This document shows, piece after piece, positions 25,556-35,164 of a stretch of DNA of 64,000 bases; within the stretch, counting starts at the first letter, position 1, and every line of letters begins with the position of its first letter. The position numbers were made by a program, and so were the translations under genes. The stretch is taken from assembly GCF_030053155.1 (NCBI RefSeq), contig NZ_CP125640.1:1984001-2048000 (forward strand), read 5' to 3'. The stretch comes from Rhizobium sp. BT03. GTDB taxonomy: Bacteria; Pseudomonadota; Alphaproteobacteria; Rhizobiales; Rhizobiaceae. Below the pieces are notes generated by a model. The model saw only the letters and a list, made by a program, of their open reading frames with translations. It was not told the DNA's origin and searched no databases.

Positions 25556-26638
25556 ATGCAATCTTTTAAATCTCCATTCACCGATGAGGTTTTCGTGGCT
25601 CAGCCCCTCTTTTCCCTTGATGGCCAAAGCTTGATTACACCGCAGTCCGTCAGCAATAGGTTCGCCTCCCCCAGCAAGGATAATGAAACAGACCGCCTGC
25701 GAATTGTGGAGGCTGAGTTTGTCATTGTCATCAACATTGCAATGCAGCGGTTCGCCGCGGGCAAGGACCTGCCTGAAGCAGTCAGGTGGCTGATCGGTCA
25801 GCTCCACGACATCCGGCATAAATGCGGCGCTGCGGTGTGGCAGCAGCTCATCCCGCTTATTCAGGCCCATCCCTCGGCAGAGATTCTGCAGCAGTGCCCG
25901 TTCACGCGTTGGTCTTTTGAAAAACCTCGCGGCTATTCCGGTGATGCCAGTCTTATAGACTTTATCTATGGGCACCCGGCAGTGGCCGAAGAAGTGGCCA
26001 GATCCACCCCTCTCGGTCTGAATATCTTCGAATACACGATCAACGCTCCCGGCCCGGTCGCCGTGAGGGAACGCCGCGACACCCTGACCCGCTACGTCGA
26101 TGAGACCGCTGCGCGGACGGGTTCGGATACCGAGATTCTGGCCATCGCCGCCGGTCACCTTCGCGAAGCGGAGGCATCGAAAGCACTTGCAGAAGGCCGC
26201 CTCAAACGCTGGGTTGCTCTTGATCAGGACCCCGAAAGTATCGGCTCGATCTCCAGCCAATTCCACGGAACGTCTGTCGAGCCTATCCATGGATCTGTGC
26301 GCGGCCTACTGGCGCGAAAGCATCAGATCGGCACCTTCGATCTGATCTACGCAGCAGGGCTGTACGATTACCTCACGGATAAAGTGGCAATCCGACTCAC
26401 GCAGATTTCCATGGAAATGCTGAAACCGGGTGGCGTCTTTCTATTTGCCAACTTCTCCGACGAGATGGCCGATGACGGATACATGGAATCCTACATGAAC
26501 TGGGAGCTCCTCCAGCGCTCCGAGGCCAACATGTGGCATATTGCCAACAGTAGTGCGGCGGCAAACGCGGTCGATAACACGGTCTGGTTCGGTGCCAACC
26601 GCAACATCATCTACAGCGCCATCAGGAAACTGTCGTAA
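25556..26638 (+). CDS. SAM-dependent methyltransferase, PhcB-like
   Basis: A 360-residue class I methyltransferase. The N-terminal half has WSFEKPRGYSGDASLIDFIYGH, a block typical of proteins annotated as 3-hydroxypalmitic acid methyl ester synthases (PhcB of Ralstonia). The SAM fold follows with ILAIAAGHLREAE, VALDQDPES and FDLIYAAGLYDYL. In Ralstonia PhcB makes a diffusible fatty-acid methyl ester signal. Here that role is only suggested by similarity. The divergent gene is a c-di-GMP enzyme, so it may belong to a signalling module. A terminator-like hairpin is at 26726-26755. Confidence 0.7.
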   Translation: MQSFKSPFTDEVFVAQPLFSLDGQSLITPQSVSNRFASPSKDNETDRLRIVEAEFVIVINIAMQRFAAGKDLPEAVRWLIGQLHDIRHKCGAAVWQQLIPLIQAHPSAEILQQCPFTRWSFEKPRGYSGDASLIDFIYGHPAVAEEVARSTPLGLNIFEYTINAPGPVAVRERRDTLTRYVDETAARTGSDTEILAIAAGHLREAEASKALAEGRLKRWVALDQDPESIGSISSQFHGTSVEPIHGSVRGLLARKHQIGTFDLIYAAGLYDYLTDKVAIRLTQISMEMLKPGGVFLFANFSDEMADDGYMESYMNWELLQRSEANMWHIANSSAAANAVDNTVWFGANRNIIYSAIRKLS

Positions 26639-26725
26639 GCCTCGATGGGCCGGGCCGTTCAACTGTCACGTGAACGCGACGCCAATGCCGCCCGGTAACT
26701 GGCCCCCGCCGCCTCGCTTTATATC

Positions 26726-26755
26726 GGCCCGCCATTGAGCGGGCCGTTTGCTTTT
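26726..26755 (+). terminator. Terminator of the methyltransferase gene
   Basis: GGCCCGC (26726-26732) pairs with GCGGGCC (26739-26745) around a 6-base loop, followed by GTTTGCTTTT. This is a fair rho-independent terminator, 88 bp after the stop and before the oppositely oriented tRNA-Phe. Confidence 0.65.
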
Positions 26756-26861
26756 AAGGCCCTCGCTACCACATTCCGCTTTGCTACCAGTATGCGACCA
26801 CGGACCACAAAACGGAGCATTCGCCGGCCCAAAAAATCAGCTAATTGCAAGGAAATCAAAG

Positions 26862-26937
26862 TGGTGCCCAGGACCGGAATCGAACCAGTGACACGCGGAT
26901 TTTCAATCCGCTGCTCTACCAACTGAGCTACCTGGGC
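26862..26937 (-). tRNA. tRNA-Phe (GAA)
   Basis: A 76-nt cloverleaf on the minus strand. The acceptor GCCCAGG pairs with CCTGGGC, the D-arm contains TAGCTCAGTTGGTAGAGCA, the anticodon loop is TTGAAAA (GAA, Phe), the T-loop is GGTTCGATTCC, and CCA is encoded. Its 3' end faces the accessory segment on the left, the usual side for island insertion, but I find no copy of the tRNA end further left in the window. Confidence 0.96.
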
Positions 26938-27116
26938 AACCTGCTTCCGATGGTTCTTTTTAGAAAAAGAACCGCGGAGCCTTGGTGCGCCCCGGAAGCG
27001 AGCGGGGTTATAGCATCTTGTTCGGCCATGGCAAGCGGTCAAACGACACTTTTTTGACGGTCTTGCGCATTTTGCGGATTCATGAGGAAAAATAAGAGCT
27101 TCGCTGGCCGAATTCT

Positions 27117-27329
27117 CTAGTTTTCCTCATCGGGATATTCGGCCTTCGTTTCGTCGTCGGCAACGGGAATCGCGTAGGCGCCGGCCAGCCAGCGGGAGAG
27201 ATCGACCTCGCGGCAGCGGTTGGAGCAGAAAGGGTAATGTTCGCGGTGTGAGGGTTTGCCGCATTCGGGGCAAGGGCGCGCCTTGCGCAGCGGTTCGACC
27301 TTGGCGGCGGCTTTCTTGTCTTCGGGCAT
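27117..27329 (-). CDS. yacG: DNA gyrase inhibitor YacG
   Basis: A 70-residue zinc protein. CPECGKP and [15 protein letters not shown] give the four-cysteine YacG zinc finger followed by the conserved ...VDLxxWL...Y segment. It binds GyrB in E. coli. It lies directly downstream of maf, as in most alphaproteobacteria. The charged C-terminus [13 protein letters not shown] is normal. Confidence 0.92.
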   Translation of the reverse strand: MPEDKKAAAKVEPLRKARPCPECGKPSHREHYPFCSNRCREVDLSRWLAGAYAIPVADDETKAEYPDEEN

Positions 27330-27367
27330 GATCGGTCCGTCCTAATTCAGGAGTCGGCCTTCGGGCT

Positions 27368-27988
27368 TCAGCCCTCCGGCCACCGGCTATGCACGTCGAA
27401 GCCTTCGCCGGTCAGAAGCACAATGGTTTCATAAAGCGGCAGGCCGACGACGTTGGTGTAGGAGCCGACCATCTTCTGCACGAAAGTGCCGGCGAGGCCC
27501 TGGATGCCATAGGCGCCCGCCTTGCCGCGCCACTGGCCGGAGGCCAGGTAGTTTTCGATCTCGAAACCGGAGAGCCGCTTGAAGCGCACCTTGGTCTCGA
27601 CGATCTTCTGGCGGATCTTGCGATCCGGCGTCACCAGGCAAACGCCGGTATAGACGAGATGGTTGCGTCCCGACAAAAGATGCAGCGAGTTCAACGCCTC
27701 GTCGGCGAACTCGGCCTTGCCGAGAATGCGCCGGCCGACGGCGACCACCGTATCGGCAGACAGGATATAGCTGCCCTTCCAGGTGATATCGCCCTTGATG
27801 GCGGCAAGGGCCGCTTCCGCCTTCTCGGCCGAAAGCCGGCGCGCCAGCGAACGCGGATGCTCCGACTTCTTCGGCGTCTCGTCGATATCCATCGGCATCA
27901 GGCGCGAAGGCTCGATGCCGGCCTGGTTGAGCAGGTCGACACGGCGGGGCGAGCCCGAGGCCAGAATGAGCTTGTATTTCAGCGCCAT
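27368..27988 (-). CDS. maf: Maf-like nucleoside triphosphate pyrophosphatase
   Basis: A 206-residue Maf family protein starting [20 protein letters not shown], with the SxSPRR signature, ESRARSLA-like region ([17 protein letters not shown]) and SADTVV. It hydrolyses non-canonical or pyrimidine NTPs, limiting their incorporation. It sits between infA and yacG, a conserved rhizobial order. Confidence 0.93.
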   Translation of the reverse strand: MALKYKLILASGSPRRVDLLNQAGIEPSRLMPMDIDETPKKSEHPRSLARRLSAEKAEAALAAIKGDITWKGSYILSADTVVAVGRRILGKAEFADEALNSLHLLSGRNHLVYTGVCLVTPDRKIRQKIVETKVRFKRLSGFEIENYLASGQWRGKAGAYGIQGLAGTFVQKMVGSYTNVVGLPLYETIVLLTGEGFDVHSRWPEG

Positions 27989-28043
27989 GGAACCTCGACC
28001 ATCGGCAGACGGGGGGAGCCCCCTTGCAAAACCTTGGGCAAGC

Positions 28044-28262
28044 TTACTTGAAACGGTAGGTGATGCGGCCCTTGGTCAGATCGTAGGGCGTCATTTCCAC
28101 GAGCACCTTGTCGCCGGCAAGAACACGGATACGGTTCTTGCGCATGCGGCCGGCGGTGTGGGCGATGATCTCATGTTCGTTTTCGAGCTTCACGCGGAAC
28201 GTCGCATTCGGCAGAAGTTCGGTGACGATTCCAGGGAATTCGAGGACTTCTTCTTTCGGCAT
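28044..28262 (-). CDS. infA: Translation initiation factor IF-1
   Basis: A 72-residue S1/OB-fold protein of the normal IF-1 length. It has [39 protein letters not shown] and the C-terminal [11 protein letters not shown]. It binds the 30S A site during initiation. The interval to the phosphatase gene (123 bp) probably carries its own promoter. Confidence 0.97.
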   Translation of the reverse strand: MPKEEVLEFPGIVTELLPNATFRVKLENEHEIIAHTAGRMRKNRIRVLAGDKVLVEMTPYDLTKGRITYRFK

Positions 28263-28385
28263 ATAGTGGTTTTCTTCCTGTGGGTTGAAGAGGCAGCGCA
28301 GCGCGCGCCCTTAAAATTTGGGCGGAAACTACACAATCAACGAAGGTTTGTGAACCTTGTTGATCAGGCTTTCCTTTATTTGTTT

Positions 28386-28871
28386 TCATGCCGATTGCGC
28401 GGCAATGCCATTTCGTTTGAGCAGCCGGCTTTCGATGAGGCCGGCCAGGTGATCGCGGACCTCGCGGTAGCTCTCCAGAATCTGCTCGCGCGTGCCGCTG
28501 ACGACGGTCGGATCCATGGTCGGCCAGTAGACGACATCGATCGCATTCGAGCGGGTCAGCTCGAGGGCGGCATGATGAGCCTGCGGCGACAGCGTGATGA
28601 TCAGATCGAAATAATCGTCCTCGAGTTCCTCAAGCGTCTGCGGCAGGCGGCGCCCGAGGGAAAGCCCGATCTCATCGAGCACGACATCGACGAAGGGATC
28701 GCGCTCGCCGGCGCGAACGCCGGCGGACCTTATATAGGTATTACTCGGCAGAATGCTGCGGGCGATGGCTTCGGCCATCGGCGAGCGGATGGCGTTCATC
28801 CCGCACATGAAGAGGATGGCGCCCGGCCTCTTTCCCTCCTCGATGTCGGCGGCGCGATCCATGGCCGTCAT
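28386..28871 (-). CDS. Low-molecular-weight phosphatase family protein
   Basis: A 161-residue protein with the active-site loop C-G-M-N-A-I-R-S (CX5R) in [16 protein letters not shown]. It belongs to the low-Mr tyrosine phosphatase/arsenate reductase fold. Its start overlaps the stop of the UPF0262 gene (ATGA), so translation is coupled. Physiological substrate unknown; no ars genes are nearby, so arsenate reduction is not favoured. Confidence 0.85.
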   Translation of the reverse strand: MTAMDRAADIEEGKRPGAILFMCGMNAIRSPMAEAIARSILPSNTYIRSAGVRAGERDPFVDVVLDEIGLSLGRRLPQTLEELEDDYFDLIITLSPQAHHAALELTRSNAIDVVYWPTMDPTVVSGTREQILESYREVRDHLAGLIESRLLKRNGIAAQSA

Positions 28872-29341
28872 CCGCGCCAGTAGAGCACGCAGACCAGGGT
28901 GAACAGGCGCCGGGCGGTGTCGAAATCGACCTCTATCTTGCCGGCCAGCCTGTCCTTCAGCGTCTGCGAACCCTCGTTGTGGATACCGCGCCGGCCCATG
29001 TCGATCGCCTCGATGCGGCTTGGCGTCGCCGAACGGATCGCTTCGTAATAGCTCTCGCAGATCATGAAGTAATCCTTGACGATCCGCCGGAAGGGGGTGA
29101 GCGACAGGATATGGGTGGCGACATTGCCGCCTTCCTCGGTGGTGATGGCAAAGACCAGCTTGGAATCGACCAGCGAGATGTTCAGCCGGTAAGGCCCGCC
29201 GGCATGGCCGATCGGCGCAAAGCTGTTTTCCTCGATCAGATCGAAGATGGCGACGGCGCGCTCATGCTCGACATCGGGCGTCGAACGGCCGATGGTATCG
29301 TCGAGGACGACGTCGCAAAGCCGGAAATCGCCCACCGCCAT
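28868..29341 (-). CDS. UPF0262 family protein
   Basis: A 157-residue conserved alphaproteobacterial protein starting [15 protein letters not shown], with [23 protein letters not shown] and [13 protein letters not shown]. The ATG at 29341 lies 4 bp after the hisD stop. It is nearly always placed between hisD and a low-Mr phosphatase. No biochemical function is known. Confidence 0.9.
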   Translation of the reverse strand: MAVGDFRLCDVVLDDTIGRSTPDVEHERAVAIFDLIEENSFAPIGHAGGPYRLNISLVDSKLVFAITTEEGGNVATHILSLTPFRRIVKDYFMICESYYEAIRSATPSRIEAIDMGRRGIHNEGSQTLKDRLAGKIEVDFDTARRLFTLVCVLYWRG

Positions 29342-29345
29342 CCCT

Positions 29346-30644
29346 TCACCTTTCGAGGTTGAGGCGGATCGCGACCGATCGCGCATGGGCATCGAGGCCT
29401 TCGGAGACGGCCAGCGCGATCGCCGCGGGGCCGAGGGTGCGCAGCTCGCCCGGCCCGAGCCGCAGGATCGAGGTGCGCTTGACGAAATCGAGCACCGAAA
29501 GGCCGGAGGAGAAGCGCGCCGAACGCGCCGTCGGCAGCACATGGTTCGACCCGCCGACATAATCGCCGATCACTTCGGGCGTATGGGCGCCGATGAAGAT
29601 CGCGCCGGCATTGCGGATGCCGTCAAGCAGCCGGTCGGGATCGGCGACGGCAAGCTCCAGATGCTCGGCGGCGATGCGGTTCGCCAGCGAGATGGCCTGC
29701 TGCAGATCGGAAACGAGGATGACCGCGCCGAAATCGCGCCAGCTTATCGCCGCCGTCTCGGCGCGGTTCAGCGTCTTCAACTGGCGTTCGACCGCCTGCT
29801 CCACCGCCTTGCCGAATTCGGCATTGTCGGTGATCAGGATCGCCTGGGCGCTGACATCGTGCTCGGCCTGCGCCAGGAGATCGGCGGCGATCCAATCCGG
29901 ATTGTTGTCCTTATCGGCAATGACAAGCACTTCGGAGGGGCCGGCGATCATATCGATGCCGACGGTGCCGAAGACATGGCGCTTGGCGGCAGCGACATAG
30001 GCATTGCCGGGGCCGGTGATCTTGGCGACCGGGGCGATGGTCTCGGTGCCATAGGCAAGAGCGGCGATCGCCTGGGCGCCGCCGACACGATAGACTTCGG
30101 TCACACCGACAAGCTTGGCGGCGGCAAGCACCGCCGGATTGACCGCCCCGCCGGTGGCGGGAACGGCGATGACGATGCGATCGACGCCGGCAACCTTGGC
30201 CGGCACGGCATTCATCAGCACCGAGCTCGGATAGCTCGCGGTGCCTCCCGGAACGTAGAGACCGACCGCTTCGATCGCCGTCCAGCGCGAACCGAGGCCG
30301 ACGCCGAGATCGTCCTCGTAGATATCGTCCTTCGGCAGCTGCCGGCGATGATGAGATTCGATGCGCAGCGCCGCGAGCTTCAGCGCCCCCAGCACTTCCG
30401 CAGGCACCGCCTCGACGGCCGCGTCGAACTCCTCAGGCGTGACGCGCATCGGCACGGTGGCGAAATCGATACCGTCGAACTTGCGCGAATATTCGGCAAG
30501 CGCCACATCGCCGCGGGCCCTGACATCATCGATGATGGCGCGAACGACGGTGTTCACATCCTCGGAGACTTCACGCTTCGTCGTCAGAAAGGCGGCGAAA
30601 CGCTGCTCGAAACCTTCCGATGCCTGATCCAGCCAGATTGCCAA
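29346..30644 (-). CDS. hisD: Histidinol dehydrogenase
   Basis: A 432-residue enzyme, normal HisD length. It has [56 protein letters not shown] and the [19 protein letters not shown] metal/substrate region. It catalyses the last two oxidations of histidine synthesis. It is isolated from other his genes, as is usual in rhizobia, and leads the UPF0262-phosphatase string. Confidence 0.97.
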   Translation of the reverse strand: MAIWLDQASEGFEQRFAAFLTTKREVSEDVNTVVRAIIDDVRARGDVALAEYSRKFDGIDFATVPMRVTPEEFDAAVEAVPAEVLGALKLAALRIESHHRRQLPKDDIYEDDLGVGLGSRWTAIEAVGLYVPGGTASYPSSVLMNAVPAKVAGVDRIVIAVPATGGAVNPAVLAAAKLVGVTEVYRVGGAQAIAALAYGTETIAPVAKITGPGNAYVAAAKRHVFGTVGIDMIAGPSEVLVIADKDNNPDWIAADLLAQAEHDVSAQAILITDNAEFGKAVEQAVERQLKTLNRAETAAISWRDFGAVILVSDLQQAISLANRIAAEHLELAVADPDRLLDGIRNAGAIFIGAHTPEVIGDYVGGSNHVLPTARSARFSSGLSVLDFVKRTSILRLGPGELRTLGPAAIALAVSEGLDAHARSVAIRLNLER

Positions 30645-30711
30645 GGCCGATATTCCTTCTCAACTCGAAACTGCGATGTTCAAACGTCAAGCGTCAAACA
30701 CTCATTGTTTT

Positions 30712-30760
30712 ATGCATGTCGTTATCCCGGAACCGCAGCACACTTCCGGGCGACATGCAT
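30712..30760. repeat. Rhizobial palindromic element
   Basis: Two nested perfect inverted repeats: ATGCATGTCG/CGACATGCAT (30712-30721, 30751-30760) and CCCGGAA/TTCCGGG (30726-30732, 30744-30750). They form a 49-nt hairpin right at the DUF2948 stop codon. A shortened relative with the same inner stem is at 47908-47923. Probably a dispersed palindromic element that may also end or stabilise transcripts. Confidence 0.75.
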
Positions 30761-31191
30761 TAGCGGTGACGAGGCTTGGAGGAAGCCTCCCAGGCACCGC
30801 CGATATCGGCGAGCTGCACCTCGATGCATTCGACATCGAGCGCAATCGAGGCGGTGCCGGACAGCGACAGCTCGATCGTGCCCTCCGGCCCCTCGCCCTT
30901 CTGCTCGAAACGCAGCGCCAGCAGCGACAGCACCTCGTCGCGTTTGCCGCGGTCGATGCCGAGCGAGCGCACGGCCAGCACCCGCTTGAACACCAGGGCG
31001 GCGCGGCGACGCTCGAAACCCCGGCGCTTGCGCTCGGCACCTTCCCAGACGAAACGATTGACGGCAAGGGCGAACTGCGCGTCGCGCGGCGACCAGTCGA
31101 TATCACCGACCTTGAAGACGCTGTCCTGCATATGCGCGGAAATGATCGCGAGGTCCTCGTCATCGAGCGCAACAAGCTTCAGGTCGGTCAT
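30760..31191 (-). CDS. DUF2948 family protein
   Basis: A 143-residue conserved protein starting MTDLKLVALDDEDLAIISAHMQD, with RRRAALVFKRVLAVRSLGID and a C-terminal IRLxVExIEVxLxDxG-like end (IALDVECIEVQLADIGGAW). It is regularly found between murA and hisD in Rhizobiales. Function unknown. Its stop codon overlaps the palindromic element. Confidence 0.9.
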   Translation of the reverse strand: MTDLKLVALDDEDLAIISAHMQDSVFKVGDIDWSPRDAQFALAVNRFVWEGAERKRRGFERRRAALVFKRVLAVRSLGIDRGKRDEVLSLLALRFEQKGEGPEGTIELSLSGTASIALDVECIEVQLADIGGAWEASSKPRHR

Positions 31192-31287
31192 TCAGGCTTA
31201 ATCCCCAGCAGGCACCGCCGGAATGGCGATGCATAGACAAGGGAAATAAGATGCTGCGGGCAATTACGCAACCGGGATGAGCGCTGC

Positions 31288-32580
31288 TTACTCGCTGATG
31301 CGCTCGACGACGGCGCCGCAGCGGGTCAGCTTTTCCTCGAGCCGCTCGAAACCGCGGTCGAGGTGATAGACGCGGGAGACCGTGGTTTCGCCCTCGGCGG
31401 CAAGGCCGGCGATGACGAGCGAAACGGAAGCGCGCAGATCGGTCGCCATGACGGGCGCGCCGCGCAGGCGCTGGACACCCTCGATCTTCGCCGTCTGGCC
31501 GGACAGCGTGATCCTGGCGCCGAGGCGGGCAAGCTCCTGCACGTGCATGAAGCGGTTTTCGAAGATGGTCTCGGTGACGTGCGAGATGCCGGAGGAGCGG
31601 GTCATCAGCGCCATGAACTGCGCCTGCAGGTCGGTCGGGAAGCCCGGAAAGGGATCGGTGACGATATCGACCGGCTTGATGCCGGCGCCGTTGCGCCTGA
31701 CGCGCATGCCGTTGTTGGTCGACGAGATGTCGGCGCCGGCGCGGCGGAGCGTCTCCAGCGCGGTGTCGAGCAGCGCCACATCGGTATTTTCGAGCACGAC
31801 GTCGCCGCCGGCCATGGCAACCGCCATGGCATAGGTGCCGGTCTCGATGCGATCCGGCAGCACGCGGTGGCGGGCGCCGGAGAGCGAGGTGACACCTTCG
31901 ATGGTGATGGTCGCGGTGCCGGCGCCCGAGATCTTGGCGCCCATGGCGTTCAGGCAGTTGGCGAGATCGACGACCTCAGGCTCGCGGGCGGCATTGCCGA
32001 TGACCGTCGTGCCGCGGGCAAGCGTTGCCGCCATCATCAGCACATGGGTGGCGCCGACGGAGACTTTCGGGAAGGTGTAGCGCGCACCGATCAGGCCGCC
32101 ATTCGGCGCCTTGGCGTTGATGTAACCGGCGTCGATTTCCATGGTGGCGCCGAGCGCCGTCAGGCCCTCGATGAAGAGATCGACGGGACGCGTGCCGATG
32201 GCGCAGCCGCCCGGCAGCGACACGCGGCAGTGGCCCTCGCGCGCCAGCAGCGGGCCGATGACCCAGAAGGAGGCGCGCATCTTCGAGACCAGCTCGTAGG
32301 AAGCGGTGGTATCGACGATGGTGCGGCAGGTGAAATGGATCGTGCGGGCGTAGGAATCCTCCTGGCGCTCGCGGCGGCCGTTGACGGCGACATCGACGCC
32401 GTGATTGCCGAGGATGCGCATCAGCAGTTCGACATCGGCCAGATGCGGCACGTTTTCCAACGTCAGCGTATCGCTGGTCAGAAGCGAGGCGATCATCAGC
32501 GGCAGTGCGGCATTCTTGGCGCCGGAAATCGGAATGATGCCATTCAGCTCATTACCGCCGACGATTCTGATACGATCCAT
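31288..32580 (-). CDS. murA: UDP-N-acetylglucosamine 1-carboxyvinyltransferase
   Basis: A 430-residue EPSP-synthase-like enzyme beginning [29 protein letters not shown]. The loop [17 protein letters not shown] region reads [15 protein letters not shown], keeping the fosfomycin-target cysteine. It catalyses the first step of peptidoglycan precursor synthesis. Normal length and context. Confidence 0.97.
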   Translation of the reverse strand: MDRIRIVGGNELNGIIPISGAKNAALPLMIASLLTSDTLTLENVPHLADVELLMRILGNHGVDVAVNGRRERQEDSYARTIHFTCRTIVDTTASYELVSKMRASFWVIGPLLAREGHCRVSLPGGCAIGTRPVDLFIEGLTALGATMEIDAGYINAKAPNGGLIGARYTFPKVSVGATHVLMMAATLARGTTVIGNAAREPEVVDLANCLNAMGAKISGAGTATITIEGVTSLSGARHRVLPDRIETGTYAMAVAMAGGDVVLENTDVALLDTALETLRRAGADISSTNNGMRVRRNGAGIKPVDIVTDPFPGFPTDLQAQFMALMTRSSGISHVTETIFENRFMHVQELARLGARITLSGQTAKIEGVQRLRGAPVMATDLRASVSLVIAGLAAEGETTVSRVYHLDRGFERLEEKLTRCGAVVERISE

Positions 32581-32686
32581 GTGCGCTTACGGGCCGCGCC
32601 CGCCTTTCCTGAAAATACTGCCTTGGAATAGGAGTGGGGTGTTTAGGGGATTTTTCGAGACGCTTCAATTCGCGACGGACGGAACA

Positions 32687-32881
32687 TTACGATTCGTCCA
32701 TTTTTGCGGCGGGCAGTCCACTTGTTTCGTCGGCCTGGCCCGAACGGCGGGCGCGCACCTGCTGTTTACGCCTTGAAAGATTTTCCCGCAGTTTTTCGGC
32801 GGCGCGCTCGCGGCGCAGTTTCGCCTGTGCCTCGATTGCCTCTTTGCGGCTCTGCTGGCCGGTTTCGGTCTTGTCGTTCAT
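32687..32881 (-). CDS. Small basic coiled-coil protein
   Basis: A 64-residue hydrophilic protein (MNDKTETGQQSRKEAIEAQAKLRRERAAEKLRENLSRRKQ...) rich in Arg, Lys, Glu and Gln, helical throughout. Such short proteins next to murA are widespread in Rhizobiales, but I know no function. Real gene likely from codon pattern and context. Confidence 0.7.
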   Translation of the reverse strand: MNDKTETGQQSRKEAIEAQAKLRRERAAEKLRENLSRRKQQVRARRSGQADETSGLPAAKMDES

Positions 32882-33037
32882 GTCACAGGATTAGCCGAAT
32901 TCGCGCCGATCCAAAAGGCCCTTGCATCCCAATCCACGCGAAGTTGGAATTTGCTGCTTGCGCTTGCCGCCAAGCTGTGGCAATAGCCGCCCCGTTCCCG
33001 CGATTTGAGCCACCCGGCTCGCACGGGTCCTGGTCCT

Positions 33038-33112
33038 GCTGCCGTAGCTCAGTGGTAGAGCACACCCTTGGTAAGGGTGAGGTCGGTGGTTCAATCCCAC
33101 TCGGCAGCACCA
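33038..33112 (+). tRNA. tRNA-Thr (GGT)
   Basis: A 75-nt cloverleaf. The acceptor GCTGCCG pairs with CGGCAGC, the D-arm is TAGCTCAGTGGTAGAGCA, the anticodon loop TTGGTAA gives GGT (Thr), the T-arm is GGTTCAATCCC, and CCA is encoded. Confidence 0.96.
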
Positions 33113-33157
33113 GTTTTCTCTCTCAGGTACCGACATCATTTCTCGCGCGCTGGGCTC

Positions 33158-33299
33158 GCCCCTCATCCGGCTGCCGCCACCTTCTCCCCGCTCGCGGGGC
33201 GAAGGGACCATGCCGCGACTTCTCAGTACCTCTCCAGCGTCTAGCAGGGCACGTCCCCTCTCCCCGTTTTTTACGGGGAGAGGGTTAGGGTGAGGGGCA
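33158..33299. repeat. Dispersed intergenic palindromic repeat, copy 1
   Basis: A 142-bp element bounded by GCCCCTCA and TGAGGGGC. It contains two hairpins: CCCCGCTCGCGGGG, and CTCTCCCCG/CGGGGAGAG around a T-run. Reverse-complemented, it matches the copy at 41678-41815 over most of its length. It lies between tRNA-Thr and the DUF982 gene; this 400-bp gap has no gene otherwise. Confidence 0.8.
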
Positions 33300-33519
33300 G
33301 CCTTCGGCGCGAACCGGACGGCGTTGCAGCAAAATTCTCTGCACGCCCGCAACCGCGATCCGTGCTGCCCCCGCTGACATTTCGCCTCAGCAGCAACAGA
33401 CGATTCACCATTGTTGGCCGTGAAAATCACGCTAGAATGGCTGTTATGGCGGCGGCTCCGCGGAGGAATAGGGAGGCGCTGCACCCTTTGTTTCTGTCGA
33501 CAATCGTGGAGGAGCATTG

Positions 33520-33762
33520 ATGGCAACTGAAAAATGGGACAGCCCGGTCAAGGTCGGTTTCGAAGATGCCGACGCGCGAACGGTCAGCGGGCCGTTCGAT
33601 GCGCTGAAATGCCTGGCGGATTTCTGGCCGAACTCGCGGGGGCTGCGTTATATCAAGGCGCGCAGCACCTGCCGGGCAGCACTCGATGGGCGCAAGAGCG
33701 TGGAGGAAGCACGAGCCGAATTCCTGGCTGCGGCCGAAGAGGCGAAGCTGAAGTTGCATTAG
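33520..33762 (+). CDS. DUF982 domain protein
   Basis: An 80-residue protein with the DUF982 pattern: SPVKVGFEDADARTVSGPFDAL, CLADFWPNSRG and a helical C-terminus. This family is largely confined to Rhizobiales, often in many copies. RBS GGAGGAGCATTG precedes ATG 33520. Function unknown. Confidence 0.88.
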   Translation: MATEKWDSPVKVGFEDADARTVSGPFDALKCLADFWPNSRGLRYIKARSTCRAALDGRKSVEEARAEFLAAAEEAKLKLH

Positions 33763-34031
33763 AGCGCCCAAGCGTCCGACAGGACGCGGAAGCACGCTCC
33801 GCCACGATGAACTGGGTCCTTCGGCCGGCATTTCCGTAAACGGAGTGTGCCGGAACGGTGCGACGCTTTAATTTACTTAACCCTGCATCGAACCTATGGC
33901 GGGTTTTGGTGCAACGGGCGTTGTGCCCGGGATAAGTCTATTCATAAAAGACACGCAGCCATCATGATGATGGTCAGAGGCTCGTCACCTCTGCGGGAAC
34001 GCAGGCGAGCCTCGTTTGGGCAGGACTATTT

Positions 34032-34295
34032 TCAGCAGTCCGCGCCACCCTCACTTTCCACCTCGATATAACCGACGCCGATGATCGTGCCATCGCCGGC
34101 GCGGATGAAGGAGGGGAGATACTGCGGTTCTGCCGGCGTGCAGGCGATGGCGCCGGTATATTCATTGAGGGCGACCTGGTCCTTCGGCAGCGCCGAATAA
34201 TTTGTGCCGGTTTCCAGCGAGGCATAAGCGGAACCGGCAAAAACGCCGGCCGATATCATGGTGATGACTGCCAAGAGGCGAGGAAGCGACTGCAT
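34032..34295 (-). CDS. Small exported hypothetical protein
   Basis: An 87-residue protein with a signal peptide (MQSLPRLLAVITMISAGVFAGSAYA, cut before SLETG). The mature part has two cysteines (IACTPAEPQ and the C-terminal ADC) that could form a disulfide. RBS GGAGACCCCTC precedes the ATG. No family recognised. Confidence 0.7.
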   Translation of the reverse strand: MQSLPRLLAVITMISAGVFAGSAYASLETGTNYSALPKDQVALNEYTGAIACTPAEPQYLPSFIRAGDGTIIGVGYIEVESEGGADC

Positions 34296-34353
34296 GAGGG
34301 GTCTCCAGCGTTTCGATCCGGCATTTCAACCCGCGGAAGGGCACTTGGTTCCC

Positions 34354-34614
34354 TCAGCGCCGCAACAGGCGACTATGGACATAACTTCGGCCGACGATGC
34401 TCTCGGCGATCGCGACCGCCCGCTCGACATCGCCGCGCCGGCGCACGAAACCGTCGAGAATGACATAGGAACCGAGCATGCCGACGGTAATCTCCTCAGC
34501 GTCGAGATCTGCGGCGGCATGAAGAGCGCTCTCCACCGAAGCGCGTGTCGCCGCATCGCCATGGCCCTGCCGGCCGGGTTCGTCATGGTCGGGGAATACA
34601 GGAAACCCGGTCAC
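34354..34614 (-). CDS. Small BON-domain protein
   Basis: An 86-residue protein in which residues about 22-84 fit a BON domain (VESALHAAADLDAEEITVGM, GSYVILDGFVRRRGDVERA). No signal peptide is evident. The start is a GTG with AGGAG 9 bases upstream. BON domains bind phospholipids or other membrane components. Moderate certainty. Confidence 0.65.
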   Translation of the reverse strand: MTGFPVFPDHDEPGRQGHGDAATRASVESALHAAADLDAEEITVGMLGSYVILDGFVRRRGDVERAVAIAESIVGRSYVHSRLLRR

Positions 34615-34790
34615 TGAAGCGTCTCCTGAAGTTGGTATGTCAGGTTAACGCCGCAACAGCGCTTTCGTTGCGGTCCGCCGGTCTCGACCGGATATTCGCG
34701 CGCATTTCTACAGGACCCGGTGTGGCCTGCCCTTGGCGGAAGGTGCCGCGCTTTCCATATTTAGTCGCAGCCGAAAGAGGGATGACGACA

Positions 34791-35057
34791 ATGAAAGTGC
34801 TGCTGCCCGCTTTGTTTGCCGGGGTCTTGCTCGCCGGTTGCACGTCAGCCGATACGCCGGCGCTGGATCCCATTCCCGGCAGCATCACCTATGGCGGCCA
34901 GCCGCGGACGAAGCTCACCAAATCGCCGGTCGGCAGCGCCGTCCACCACCAGTTCTACGACGGGACCGGCCAGCGCGTCGAGGAAACCTACATTCTTCAG
35001 CCGGATCGCAGCCTGAAGCTGGTGCGGCGCGTGGTAGGGCCGGATTTCCCCGATTGA
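34791..35057 (+). CDS. Small lipoprotein
   Basis: An 88-residue protein with a lipobox LLAGC (Cys17) after a short hydrophobic signal. The mature part, SITYGGQPRTKLTKSPVGS and EETYILQPDRSLKLVRR, is a short hydrophilic chain. ATG 34791 is preferred to the one at 34782 because GAGGG is nine bases upstream. Function unknown. Confidence 0.72.
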   Translation: MKVLLPALFAGVLLAGCTSADTPALDPIPGSITYGGQPRTKLTKSPVGSAVHHQFYDGTGQRVEETYILQPDRSLKLVRRVVGPDFPD

Positions 35058-35164
35058 GGCACCCCTCCTGCGCCAGAATGCTTGACAGCGGCTGAAATCG
35101 CGAACATTCAAGGAACATCTAATCTTTCCGCAGTGATTCTGCGGAAGCCCGACCGGACGGCTGG

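Noticed and set aside
13896..26938. Prophage or integrative element
   Set aside because: No integrase, phage structural gene or att duplication seen; only gene content and the tRNA border hint at acquisition.
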